Source: an uncultured Microbacterium sp.
Lineage (GTDB): Bacteria > Actinomycetota > Actinomycetes > Actinomycetales > Microbacteriaceae
Length of the DNA: 64,000 bases
Assembly: GCA_913774665.1 (NCBI GenBank)
Contig: CAJYHN010000004.1
Span: forward strand, 124,001 to 188,000
Direction: 5' to 3'
This document shows positions 26,382 to 34,781 of this stretch, in pieces. The position numbers and the translations under genes are program-made. The notes beneath the pieces are model-generated. The model was not told the DNA's origin. It was given only the letters and a program-made list of their open reading frames with translations, and searched no databases. The stretch's first letter is position 1. Each line of letters opens with the position of its first letter.

Positions 26382-27563
26382 ATGGATGCCGAGCACGCGA
26401 ACCCGACGCGACGGCCGGTGGCCGTGGCCCTCGGCGCGACCGTGACGGCCTCGGGCGCCACAGCCCTCCCGGCGACCGGAGCCCCCGCCCCCGCGACGGC
26501 GCCCGGCGCCACCGCAGTGGCCTCGACCGGAGCCCCGCAGTCCGGCGGACTCCTCGACCGCTTCGGCCGCGTCGCGACGGACCTGCGCGTCTCGGTCATC
26601 GACAAGTGCAACCTCCGCTGCACGTACTGCATGCCGGCCGACGGGATGCCGTGGCTCCCGCAGACGCAGTTGATGTCGACCGACGAGATCCGCCGCATCG
26701 TCCGCGTCGCGGTGCAGTCCCTGGGCGCGGAGGAACTGCGGATCACCGGTGGCGAGCCCCTGGTACGCAAGGACCTCGAGTTCATCATCGCGGGTATCCG
26801 CGAAGACAACCCCGACCTGCCGATCTCGATGACCACGAACGCCGTGGGTCTCGATCGCCGCGCCCAGGCACTGAAGGACGCGGGCCTCACCCGTCTCAAC
26901 GTCTCGCTCGACACCCTGCACCCGGAGACCTTCGCCGAGCTCACCCGCCGACCGCACCTCGACAAGGTGCTCGCGGGTCTCCAGGCGGCGCGCGCCGCGG
27001 GCCTCGGGCCGATCAAGATCAATGCCGTCCTTCTGCGCGGCATCAACGACACCGAGATCGTCTCCCTCGTCGACTGGGCCGTGACGAACGGCTTCGAGAT
27101 GCGCTTCATCGAAGACATGCCTCTCGACGGCGACCGATCGTGGACGGCGACGAACGTCATCGCCGCCCGCGACATCCGCTCCGAGATCGAGACGGCTTTC
27201 TCACTCACCCCCGATCCGCGCGGGCGCGGGGCCGCCCCCGCCGAACGGTGGGAGGTGCGCCGCCCCGGCGAGACCGCGGTGGCCGGACACATCGGCATCA
27301 TCTCCTCGGTCACCGAGCCCTTCTGCGCCGCCTGCACTCGCACCCGGGTGACGGCCGACGGCAAGGTGCGCTCGTGCCTGTTCTCGCACGAAGAGACCGA
27401 CCTGCTCTCGACACTGCGCGCGGGCGCCGACGACGAGGGACTCGCCCAGGTCTGGCGCGATGCCATGTGGGCCAAGCCCCGCGCCCACGGCTCCGACCGC
27501 GTGGGGCTCGCGCGCGCCGACTTCGTGCAGCCCGAGCGCACGATGAGCGCGATCGGCGGATGA
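26382..27563 (+). CDS. moaA: GTP 3',8-cyclase (MoaA), with N-terminal Ala/Pro extension
   Basis: 393 residues. This radical-SAM enzyme starts molybdenum-cofactor synthesis from GTP. The N-terminal cluster motif is CNLRCTYC (Cys76, 80, 83) and the C-terminal cluster CAACTRTRVTADGKVRSC; the C-terminal Gly-Gly is present (SAIGG). Compared with usual MoaA, about 50 extra N-terminal residues are Ala/Thr/Pro-rich and repetitive (GATALPATGAPAPATAPGAT). A start further in is possible but I see no better one. Four-nt overlap with moeB. Confidence 0.93.
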   Translation: MDAEHANPTRRPVAVALGATVTASGATALPATGAPAPATAPGATAVASTGAPQSGGLLDRFGRVATDLRVSVIDKCNLRCTYCMPADGMPWLPQTQLMSTDEIRRIVRVAVQSLGAEELRITGGEPLVRKDLEFIIAGIREDNPDLPISMTTNAVGLDRRAQALKDAGLTRLNVSLDTLHPETFAELTRRPHLDKVLAGLQAARAAGLGPIKINAVLLRGINDTEIVSLVDWAVTNGFEMRFIEDMPLDGDRSWTATNVIAARDIRSEIETAFSLTPDPRGRGAAPAERWEVRRPGETAVAGHIGIISSVTEPFCAACTRTRVTADGKVRSCLFSHEETDLLSTLRAGADDEGLAQVWRDAMWAKPRAHGSDRVGLARADFVQPERTMSAIGG

Positions 27564-28330
27564 AGCCGCTCGTCGAGCCGGTGGCGTCGCTCGCCCCCGA
27601 AGAACTCATCCGCACCGCCCGTCACGCCGTGCTCGCCGCGATCGGCGAGGAGGGCCAGCGCCGGCTCGCGGCCGCCCGCATCGCTGTCGTCGGAGCCGGT
27701 GGTCTCGGCTCCCCCGTGCTGCTCGCTCTGGCTGCCGCCGGGGTCGGCGAACTCGTGATCATCGATGACGACACCGTCGAGCGGACCAATCTGCAGCGAC
27801 AACTCGCTCACCGCATCGCCGACATCGGCACCGCCAAGACGGCCTCCGCCGCTCGCGCCGTGCGCGATCTGTCGCCCCTCACGGTCGTCCATGAACGAAC
27901 GGTACGACTGACCTCCGACAATGCCGCCGAGCTCTTCGCGGGCGCGCACCTCGTGATCGACGGCAGCGACACCTTCGACACGCGAGAGGCCGTCGCCGCC
28001 GCGACCGAGGGCCTCGGCATCCCTCTCGTCTGGGGAGCCGTGCAGGAGTGGGCCGCCCAGGTGACCGTGTTCTGGTCCGCCCCACCCGAGGGGCACGCGC
28101 CCGTCGTGCTCGGCGACCTCTTCCCCGCGGGCTCCGCCGGAGAACCGCCCACGTGCGCGCAGGTCGGCGTGCTCGGATCGCTGTGCGTTCAGGTCGGGGG
28201 GATGCTGGCCACCGAGGCGATCAAGCTCGTCACCGGCGCCGGCGACCCCCTGCTCGGCCGCCTCGTCGTGATCGACGCCCTGCGCTCCCGCCACGACGTG
28301 ATCCCGCTCTCCCCCGCCGTTTCGTCCTGA
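27560..28330 (+). CDS. moeB: MoeB/ThiF-family adenylyltransferase
   Basis: 256 residues. Nucleotide-binding motif VVGAGGLGSPVLLALAAAGV and the DxDxVExTNLQRQ motif (IIDDDTVERTNLQRQ) define a MoeB/ThiF enzyme that activates the MoaD C-terminus by adenylation. There is no rhodanese domain, and I do not see the two CxxC zinc pairs of the E. coli enzyme. It overlaps moaA by 4 nt. Confidence 0.9.
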   Translation: MKPLVEPVASLAPEELIRTARHAVLAAIGEEGQRRLAAARIAVVGAGGLGSPVLLALAAAGVGELVIIDDDTVERTNLQRQLAHRIADIGTAKTASAARAVRDLSPLTVVHERTVRLTSDNAAELFAGAHLVIDGSDTFDTREAVAAATEGLGIPLVWGAVQEWAAQVTVFWSAPPEGHAPVVLGDLFPAGSAGEPPTCAQVGVLGSLCVQVGGMLATEAIKLVTGAGDPLLGRLVVIDALRSRHDVIPLSPAVSS

Positions 28331-28344
28331 CCCCGGAGGCCCCG

Positions 28345-29568
28345 ATGACCCCGCTGCTCACCGTCGAGGAGCACCGCGCGCGCGTGCTCGACGCCGTCTC
28401 GGTCCTGCCCGTCGAGACCGTCCGCCTCGCCGACGCGGCGGGCCGCACGCTCGCCGCGCCCGTGCTCGCCGCGCACGACCTGCCCGGCGTCGACAACTCC
28501 TCGATGGACGGTTTCGCGGTCCGTCTCGCCGATGTCGAGGGGGCGGATGCCGAGAACCCGGTGACGCTGCGCGTCGTCGCCGACCTGCCGGCGGGGTCGG
28601 CCGATGACCCGTCGTTCGGCGCGGGCGAGGCGGTGCGCATCATGACGGGTGCGCCCGTGCCCACCGACGCCGACGCGATCGTGCCGTTCGAGGACACCGC
28701 GGGGGGCCTCGCCGACTCGCTGGGCACCGTCGAGGTGCGGCGGGGGCCCGCGGCATCCGGAGCCTTCATCCGCCGACGCGGCGGCGACACCCGCGCGGGC
28801 GATGTCGTCTTGTCGGCCGGCGAGCGGCTGGGGCCGTTCGCGCTGGCCGCCGCCGCCGCGGCGGGCGTGGCAGCGCTCGAGGTGCGCCGTCGTCCGCGGG
28901 TCGCCGTCGCGTCGACCGGCAGCGAGCTCGTGCCGCCGGGGGTCGCACCGGGGCGCGGCCAGACCCCCGACTCGAACTCGAGGCTGCTGGCCGGTCTGGT
29001 CGCCGAGGCGGACGCCGAGGTCACCGTGACATCGAGCCTGCAGGACGACGCGAGCGCGATCCACGCCCTGCTCGAGCACGCGGCCGACGTCGACGTCATC
29101 GTCTTCAGCGGGGGCGTGAGCGCCGGGGCCTACGAGCCCGTGCGCCAGGCCCTCGAGGGGCGCATCGCCTTCGAGAAGATCGCGATGCAGCCCGGCAAGC
29201 CGCAGGCGTTCGGCGCGCTCGACGACGGGCGCCTCGTCTTCGGTCTGCCGGGAAATCCGGTGAGCGTCGCGGTGTCGTTCGAGGTGTTCGTGCGCCCCGC
29301 GCTTCTCGCGCTCCAGGGCCGCACCGTGATCGACCGACGGATCGCCCGGCTCACGGCATCCGAGACCTGGACCACCCCGCCGGGCCGTCGCCAGTACCTC
29401 CCGGCGGCGATCGACCTCGCGGCCGGCAGCGTGCGCCCCGCCACCGCGGGCGGATCGGGCTCGCACCTCGCCGCCTCTCTCGCGCGCGCCGAGGCGTTCG
29501 CCATCGTCCCGGCCGAGGTGTCCACCGTGTCGGTGGGCGACCCGCTCGATGTCATGCTGATTCCATGA
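28345..29568 (+). CDS. moeA: Molybdopterin molybdenumtransferase
   Basis: 407 residues. It inserts molybdate into adenylylated molybdopterin. Visible motifs are LPGVDNSSMDGFAV, IMTGAPVPTDADAIVPFEDT, FSGGVSAGAYEPV, and LPGNPVSVAVSFEVFVRP. ATG 28345 has GGAGG 7-8 nt upstream. Four-nt overlap with moaC. Confidence 0.95.
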   Translation: MTPLLTVEEHRARVLDAVSVLPVETVRLADAAGRTLAAPVLAAHDLPGVDNSSMDGFAVRLADVEGADAENPVTLRVVADLPAGSADDPSFGAGEAVRIMTGAPVPTDADAIVPFEDTAGGLADSLGTVEVRRGPAASGAFIRRRGGDTRAGDVVLSAGERLGPFALAAAAAAGVAALEVRRRPRVAVASTGSELVPPGVAPGRGQTPDSNSRLLAGLVAEADAEVTVTSSLQDDASAIHALLEHAADVDVIVFSGGVSAGAYEPVRQALEGRIAFEKIAMQPGKPQAFGALDDGRLVFGLPGNPVSVAVSFEVFVRPALLALQGRTVIDRRIARLTASETWTTPPGRRQYLPAAIDLAAGSVRPATAGGSGSHLAASLARAEAFAIVPAEVSTVSVGDPLDVMLIP

Positions 29569-30098
29569 CCTTCACCCACCTGGACGCCGCGGGCCACGCC
29601 CGCATGGTCGACGTCACCCTCAAGCAGCCCACCGTCCGCACGGCCACGGCGCGCGGTTTCGTGCGCTGCGCCCCCGAGGTGATCTCCGCCCTCCGCGACG
29701 GCACGGCCCCCAAGGGCGACGTGCTCGCGGTGGCCCGCATCGCCGGCATCCAGGCCGCGAAGTCCACTCCCGCGCTCCTGCCCCTCGCGCACGTGATCGG
29801 GGTGCACCGCGCCTCGGTCGACCTCGAGATCACCGACTCCGGCGTCGAGATCGAAGCCACCGTCGGCACCGCCGACCGCACCGGCGTCGAGATGGAGGCC
29901 CTCACGAGCGTTTCGGTCGCGGCCCTCGCGATCGTCGACATGGTGAAGGGCATGGACAAGGGCACGGTCATCGAGAACGTCCGCATCGTGTCGAAGACCG
30001 GAGGCAGGTCGGGTGACTGGGCGCGGCCGGGCGAGCCCGCGGTCGACGGCGCGGCCACTCCCGAGCCTGCGCCGGCCGCTGACGGGGTGTCCGCGTGA
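29565..30098 (+). CDS. moaC: Cyclic pyranopterin monophosphate synthase
   Basis: 177 residues. It acts with MoaA to form cPMP. Starts with HLDAAGHARMVDVTLKQPT, and the active-site stretch is LLPLAHVIGVH, the actinobacterial variant of LxPLCHPL; GTADRTGVEMEALTSVSV and GMDKGTVIENVRIVSKTGG are conserved. The C-terminal 25 residues are a Pro/Ala tail. ATGA overlap with moeA. Confidence 0.94.
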   Translation: MTFTHLDAAGHARMVDVTLKQPTVRTATARGFVRCAPEVISALRDGTAPKGDVLAVARIAGIQAAKSTPALLPLAHVIGVHRASVDLEITDSGVEIEATVGTADRTGVEMEALTSVSVAALAIVDMVKGMDKGTVIENVRIVSKTGGRSGDWARPGEPAVDGAATPEPAPAADGVSA

Positions 30099-30331
30099 GC
30101 GTGCGCGTGCGCTACTTCGCCGCCGCGGCGGAGGCGGCGGGGGCGGATGCCGAGGACCGCACCGAACCGACCCTGTCGGCCCTGCGCGCGGCCGTCGTCG
30201 CCGACCACCCCGCCCTCGGCGGCATCCTGGACCGCTGCGCCGTGCTCGTCGACGGGACGCGCCGCGATGACGACGCCCCGCTCGAGAGCGTCACGCACGT
30301 CGACGTGCTCCCGCCCTTCGCCGGGGGCTGA
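30095..30331 (+). CDS. moaD: Molybdopterin synthase small subunit (MoaD)
   Basis: 78-residue ubiquitin-fold sulfur carrier ending VLPPFAGG; the terminal Gly-Gly is the site activated by MoeB. GTG start overlapping the moaC stop. The partner MoaE is encoded on the opposite strand, facing it. Confidence 0.9.
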   Translation: MSVRVRYFAAAAEAAGADAEDRTEPTLSALRAAVVADHPALGGILDRCAVLVDGTRRDDDAPLESVTHVDVLPPFAGG

Positions 30332-30347
30332 GCCCCGACCGCGGGGC
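30332..30347. terminator. Short hairpin after moaD
   Basis: GCCCCG-ACCG-CGGGGC is a perfect 6-bp stem directly at the moaD stop. It has no T-run, so termination is likely weak or rho-aided. Confidence 0.4.
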
Positions 30348-30442
30348 GATCACCGATCACGCGCTCGGCGAACCGCCCGATCCGCGCGGCCGCACGCCCG
30401 CGACCGCAGCCGAGGGAACCGGAGATCCGCACCAGGGGCGGA

Positions 30443-30487
30443 CGTGAGGCCCGCAACCATTCCGACGCGCTGATCCGAATCTGTCGC
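30443..30487. repeat. Degenerate relative of the palindromic repeats
   Basis: The 150-nt gap between convergent moaD and moaE holds CGTGAGG, an inverted ATTCCGACGCG, and GAATCTGTCGC (30477-30487). The last word is identical to part of the palindrome inside the helicase gene. It looks like a decayed copy; otherwise I see nothing in this gap. Confidence 0.35.
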
Positions 30488-30497
30488 GCCCGAGCAG

Positions 30498-30926
30498 CTA
30501 GCCCCCCAGGCCCTTCCACTCCGTGGTGCCGTCGGCCTCGAGCTGACGCTTCCAGACGGGCAGGTCGGTCTTGATCGTCTCGATCACGGTGCGGCACACC
30601 TCGAACGCCTCGGCGCGGTGACCGGATGCCACGGCGATGACGACCGCGGCCTCCCCCACGCCCAGCCGGCCCACGCGATGGCTGACCGCGACGATGGCAT
30701 CGGTGCCGGCGGCAGCGCTCTCGGCGAGACGGTGCAGGGTCTGCTCGGCGTCGGGGTGCGCGCTGTACTCGAGGGCCACCACCGCTCCGGAGGCGTCAGG
30801 GTCGATGTCGCGCACGCGTCCGACGAAAGTCGTCACGGCTCCCGACGACGAATCCTCCACCGCGTCGAGGTGGGCGTCGAGGTCGAGGGGCGACTCGGAC
30901 AGGCGGGCGATGCGGACGGCGCTCAT
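30498..30926 (-). CDS. moaE: Molybdopterin synthase catalytic subunit (MoaE)
   Basis: 142 residues. It transfers sulfur from MoaD thiocarboxylate to cPMP. Conserved FVGRVRD, LEYSAHPDAEQTLHRLAE, VAVSHRVGRLGVGEAAVVIA and the catalytic-lysine stretch KTDLPVWKRQ are present. ATG 30926 overlaps the mogA stop by 4 nt. Confidence 0.93.
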   Translation of the reverse strand: MSAVRIARLSESPLDLDAHLDAVEDSSSGAVTTFVGRVRDIDPDASGAVVALEYSAHPDAEQTLHRLAESAAAGTDAIVAVSHRVGRLGVGEAAVVIAVASGHRAEAFEVCRTVIETIKTDLPVWKRQLEADGTTEWKGLGG

Positions 30927-31405
30927 GCGTGGTCTCCTCCGGCGAGCTGGTCGAGCACGTGCGGTGCGAGCTCGGCGATGACGGCGATCCCGGATGCCAC
31001 GGCCCGGGTCGACCCGGGAAGGTTGACGATCAGGGTGCCGGGGTCGACGATCCCCGCGAGGCCGCGCGAGATCACGGCCATCGGGGTGTCGGCGAGACCG
31101 CGGCGGCGCAGTTCCTCGGCGATGCCGGGGATCTCGCGGTCGAGCACGCGCGCCGTGCCCTCGGGTGTGCGGTCCGTGGGGGCGATGCCTGTGCCGCCGG
31201 TGGTCACGATGAGCCCCGGCCCCTCGGCGACGAGGGCACGCAGGGCGGTCTCGACGCTCCCCGCTCCGTCGGCGACGACGACCGGGTCGGCGCAGTCGAA
31301 GCCGGCCTCGCGCAGAAGCGACGCGGCGAGCGGGCCGCCGCGGTCCTCTCGCAGGCCCGCGGCCGAGCGATCGGAGACGGTCAGGACGCGAGCGTGATGG
31401 GGCAC
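30923..31405 (-). CDS. mogA: Molybdopterin adenylyltransferase (MogA/MoaB family)
   Basis: 160 residues. Adenylylates molybdopterin before metal insertion by MoeA. The family motifs VLTVSDRSAAGLREDRGGP, LIVTTGGTGIAPTDRTPE and VNLPGSTRAV are intact. GTG start at 31405. It forms a two-gene unit with moaE, convergent with moaA-moaD. Confidence 0.92.
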   Translation of the reverse strand: MPHHARVLTVSDRSAAGLREDRGGPLAASLLREAGFDCADPVVVADGAGSVETALRALVAEGPGLIVTTGGTGIAPTDRTPEGTARVLDREIPGIAEELRRRGLADTPMAVISRGLAGIVDPGTLIVNLPGSTRAVASGIAVIAELAPHVLDQLAGGDHA

Positions 31406-31465
31406 GCGGCTCAGCCTACGGGCGCGAACCCCACGCCGGGGCGGGAATCGCCCCGGACGAGCGGG

Positions 31466-33079
31466 TCACACCGAAGGCGCCGCGGTCGTCTCGACCTCGG
31501 CGATCTCGGGGGCGATACGTCCCGCCTTCGCCTTCGGCTCGAGATCCTCGCGCTGCACGTGCTCGGCGGCGGCGGTGATCCGCCGCGCCATCCCGCTGAA
31601 GATCAGCCCATGGAACGGCAGCACCGAGAGCCAGTAGAGCCGCCCCGCGAGCCCGGTCGGGAAGAACAGGGCCCGCTGATCGAAACGGGCCCCCTCGCCC
31701 TCGGGCGTCGCCCGCAGTTCGAGCCACGCGCCGCCGGGCACCTTCATCTCGGCGCGCAGACGCAGCAGGTGACCGGGTTCGATCGCCTCGACGCGCCAGA
31801 AGTCGAGCGCGTCGCCCACCGTCACAACCGACCGGCTGCGGCGCCCGCGGGCGAGGCCCACCCCGCCGACGAGGCGATCCATCCAGCCGCGGATCGCCCA
31901 GAGCAGCGGCGAGGAGTACCACCCGTTCTCTCCGCCGATCCCCTCGATGACCGACCACAGCTGAGCCGCGCTGGCCGTGGTCGTCATGGTGCGGATGTCG
32001 GTGTACACGAGTCGTCCCGCCCACTCGGGGTCGCTGGGCAGCGGATCGCTCGGGGCGCCCGACACCTCGGCATCCTGCCAACTGGTCTCGATCGCGTCGT
32101 CGTTCACGCGCCCCAGCGCGCGGCGCACCGCCTCGCGATAGGGCATGAGCCCGCCCTCGGGGCGCGGCACGAGGTCGTCGATCGCGCGGTCTTTGACCAC
32201 GCAGTCGTTCTGCAGCGACTCGACGAGGGGCCGCGCGATCGACTTGGGGATCGGGGTGACGAGGTTGACCCAGTGCGAGGCGAGGCGCGGCGTGAGCACC
32301 GGCAGCGAGGCGATGGCGCGCTGCGGCAGCCCCGCCTCCATGGCGTAGCCGTTCATCATCTGGCCGTAGCGCAGCACGTCGGGGCCGCCGATGTCGACGG
32401 CGCGGTTGACGTTGGGCGCGACGCGCGCGGCTCCGAGCAGGTAGTGCAGCACGTCGCGCACGGCGATCGGCTGGATGTGGTTGCGCACCCACTTGGGCGC
32501 GGGCATGTAGGGCAGCACGTCGGTGAGGTGGCGCACCATCTCGAACGAGGCCGAGCCCGATCCGATCACGACACCCGCCTGCAGCACGAGCGTGGGAACG
32601 CCGCTGCGCAGCAGAATCTGCCCCACCTCCACGCGCGAGCGCAGGTGCGCCGAGAGCGTGGCGTCCTCGGGGTGCAGGCCACCGAGGTAGACGATGCGCG
32701 ACACGGATGCCGCGGAGGCCGCGTCGGCGACGGTCTGGGCGGCCACGCGGTCGGTGGCCTCGAAGTCGCGGGCGCTGCCCATCGAGTGGATGAGGTAGTA
32801 GAGCACGTCGACGCCCTCGACCGCCGCGCGCACCGCGGCGGTGTCGGTCGCGTCGCCGGCCGCCGTCTCGACGTCGTCGCCCCACGGGAAGGCACCGACG
32901 CGTCGCGGATCGCGCGCGAGCACTCTCACCCGGTACCCCGCCGAGAGCAGTCGCGGCACGAGCCGCCCGCCCAGATAGCCCGTGGCCCCGAGGACCAGGG
33001 CGAGGGGTGCCGACCCGTCGGAACGGGGCTGTGCGACCAGTGCCGGTTCGCGACCGGTGGGGGCGGAGAGCTCGCTCAT
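31466..33079 (-). CDS. NAD(P)-binding epimerase-like + DUF2867 protein
   Basis: 537 residues. The N-terminal domain (to about 310) is an atypical short-chain dehydrogenase with GATGYLGGRLVPRLL and LIHSMGSARDFEATDR. The C-terminal domain (about 345-510) is DUF2867, an SRPBCC-like fold (VVTVGDALDFWRVEAIEPG, LYWLSVLPFHGLIFSGM). The two-domain arrangement is known in actinobacteria; function not established. Start set at ATG 33079 (MSELSAPTG); ATG 33109 is also possible. Confidence 0.85.
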   Translation of the reverse strand: MSELSAPTGREPALVAQPRSDGSAPLALVLGATGYLGGRLVPRLLSAGYRVRVLARDPRRVGAFPWGDDVETAAGDATDTAAVRAAVEGVDVLYYLIHSMGSARDFEATDRVAAQTVADAASAASVSRIVYLGGLHPEDATLSAHLRSRVEVGQILLRSGVPTLVLQAGVVIGSGSASFEMVRHLTDVLPYMPAPKWVRNHIQPIAVRDVLHYLLGAARVAPNVNRAVDIGGPDVLRYGQMMNGYAMEAGLPQRAIASLPVLTPRLASHWVNLVTPIPKSIARPLVESLQNDCVVKDRAIDDLVPRPEGGLMPYREAVRRALGRVNDDAIETSWQDAEVSGAPSDPLPSDPEWAGRLVYTDIRTMTTTASAAQLWSVIEGIGGENGWYSSPLLWAIRGWMDRLVGGVGLARGRRSRSVVTVGDALDFWRVEAIEPGHLLRLRAEMKVPGGAWLELRATPEGEGARFDQRALFFPTGLAGRLYWLSVLPFHGLIFSGMARRITAAAEHVQREDLEPKAKAGRIAPEIAEVETTAAPSV

Positions 33080-33220
33080 GCCGGTCACGGTACGCCGCAC
33101 CACCGACATCGCCGGGGGCTTGACCTTCGCCGCAGAAGTCCTCGGACCAGCGGGCTAGCAAATCCCCGGGCGCGGCGCCTGGACTGGAAACGCGAGCGCG
33201 ATGGGGGTAACGCTAGAAGA

Positions 33221-34690
33221 ATGAACGCGAAACGTCCCCCGACATCCGGTTCTCCCCGGCTCGAGGTCGACGACGTCATCGTCGTCGACACCAAGCGCGT
33301 GCGCACCGCCATCAGCGGCACCGTGGTCGGCAACTTCATGGAGTGGTTCGACTTCGGCATCTACGGCTACCTCGCCGTGACGCTCACCGCGGTCTTCGCC
33401 TCCGACGTTCCCGCGCCGTGGGGCCTGCTGGTCACCCTCCTCGGCTTCGCCATCTCGTTCCTGGTCCGCCCGTTCGGCGGGTTCGTGCTCGGTCCGCTCG
33501 GCGACCGCATCGGCCGACAGAAAGTGCTGTTTCTGACGATGGCGATGATGGCCTCGGCCACCGCGCTCATCGGCATCCTGCCCACCTCCGCTCAGATCGG
33601 GCTGTGGGCGATCATCCCGCTCTACCTGCTGAAGATGATCCAGGGCTTTTCGACCGGCGGCGAGTACGCCGGGGCGACCACGTACGTGTCGGAGTTCTCC
33701 CCCGATAGACGCCGCGGTTTCTGGTCCTCGTGGCTCGACGTGGGTTCGTACGTCGGTTTCGCCGCCGGCGCGTCGGCCGTGGCGATCACCACGGCGATCA
33801 CCACCTCGATCTCGGGTGAGAACGCGATGGTCGAGTACGGCTGGCGCATCCCCTTCCTGCTGGCCATCCCCCTCGGGATCGTGGCGATCTACTTCCGCCT
33901 GCGCATCCCCGAGACGCCCGCCTTCGAGCAGGGCGGCTCGACCGAGATCGACGCGGACGACCCGATGGCCCGGCAGGGACTCGTCGGCATCGTGCGCCAT
34001 CACTGGAAGGCGCTGCTGATCGGCATCGCGCTCGTGGCCGCGACCAACACGGCCGGCTACGCCCTCACCAGTTACATGCCGACCTACCTCGAGAAAGAAG
34101 TGGGCGTCTCGAACATCACCGCGGCGGTGGCGACCGTGCCGGTCCTCCTGGTGATGTCGGCCGCTCTGCCGCTCATCGGACGACTGAGCGACCGCATCGG
34201 CCGCAAACCCGTGTACGCGATCGCGGCGGGCTCCGCCCTGGTGCTGCTCGTGCCGGCGTTCCTCATCATGCAGATCGGCGAGCTGTGGGCCGTCATGATC
34301 GCACTGTGCCTCGCGGCCGTGCCCGTGGCGTTCTACGTCGCCATCTCGGCATCCGCCCTTCCGGCGCTCTTCCCCACCGCCTCGCGCTTCGGGGCGATGG
34401 CCGTGGCCTACAACGTCGCTGTGTCGCTTTTCGGCGGGACGACGCCGCTGTTCAGTCAGGCTCTCATCGACTGGACGGGCAACACCCTCATGCCCGCGTT
34501 CTACATCATGTTCTTCGCGGCCCTCGGGCTCGTCGCCCTGCTCTCGATGCGTGAGACCGCCCGGCGCCCGTTGCTGGGATCCGTACCGACCGTCGAGACA
34601 CCCGCCGAAGCGGAGGCCCTGGTCGAACGCCAGGACCGCGACCCGCTCATCGACACCTCGACGATGCCGCTCGCGATCCGGCGCCCGTAA
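33221..34690 (+). CDS. MFS transporter, metabolite:H+ symporter (MHS) type
   Basis: 489 residues, 12 membrane helices. The MHS signature VGNFMEWFDFGIYGYLAV and GPLGDRIGRQKVL, IQGFSTGGEYAGATTYVSEF identify the ProP/ShiA/KgtP group that imports organic acids or compatible solutes with protons. An extension of about 30 residues precedes helix 1, and the C-terminus has about 40 acidic residues. Followed by a hairpin terminator. Confidence 0.9.
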   Translation: MNAKRPPTSGSPRLEVDDVIVVDTKRVRTAISGTVVGNFMEWFDFGIYGYLAVTLTAVFASDVPAPWGLLVTLLGFAISFLVRPFGGFVLGPLGDRIGRQKVLFLTMAMMASATALIGILPTSAQIGLWAIIPLYLLKMIQGFSTGGEYAGATTYVSEFSPDRRRGFWSSWLDVGSYVGFAAGASAVAITTAITTSISGENAMVEYGWRIPFLLAIPLGIVAIYFRLRIPETPAFEQGGSTEIDADDPMARQGLVGIVRHHWKALLIGIALVAATNTAGYALTSYMPTYLEKEVGVSNITAAVATVPVLLVMSAALPLIGRLSDRIGRKPVYAIAAGSALVLLVPAFLIMQIGELWAVMIALCLAAVPVAFYVAISASALPALFPTASRFGAMAVAYNVAVSLFGGTTPLFSQALIDWTGNTLMPAFYIMFFAALGLVALLSMRETARRPLLGSVPTVETPAEAEALVERQDRDPLIDTSTMPLAIRRP

Positions 34691-34706
34691 TCGCGACCTG
34701 AGGGGG

Positions 34707-34731
34707 CGGATGCCGGGCACCTCGGCATCCG
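34707..34731. terminator. Hairpin with inverted GGATGCC pair
   Basis: CGGATGCCG (34707-34715) and CGGCATCCG (34723-34731) pair around a 7-nt loop, 16 nt after the MFS stop and upstream of the convergent ATPase gene's 3' end. The sequence following is TCTCGCTCC, a weak U-tract. Confidence 0.65.
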
Positions 34732-34781
34732 TCTCGCTCCTGCCGCCACGGGCCGGGCCCCGGCCCGCGCCCTGGGCCGAC

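Noticed and set aside
30929-34690. Open frame of 1253 codons on the + strand
   Set aside because: It runs antisense through moaE, mogA and the epimerase gene. Only its last 489 codons (from ATG 33221) are a recognisable MFS protein; the rest is a GC-driven shadow.
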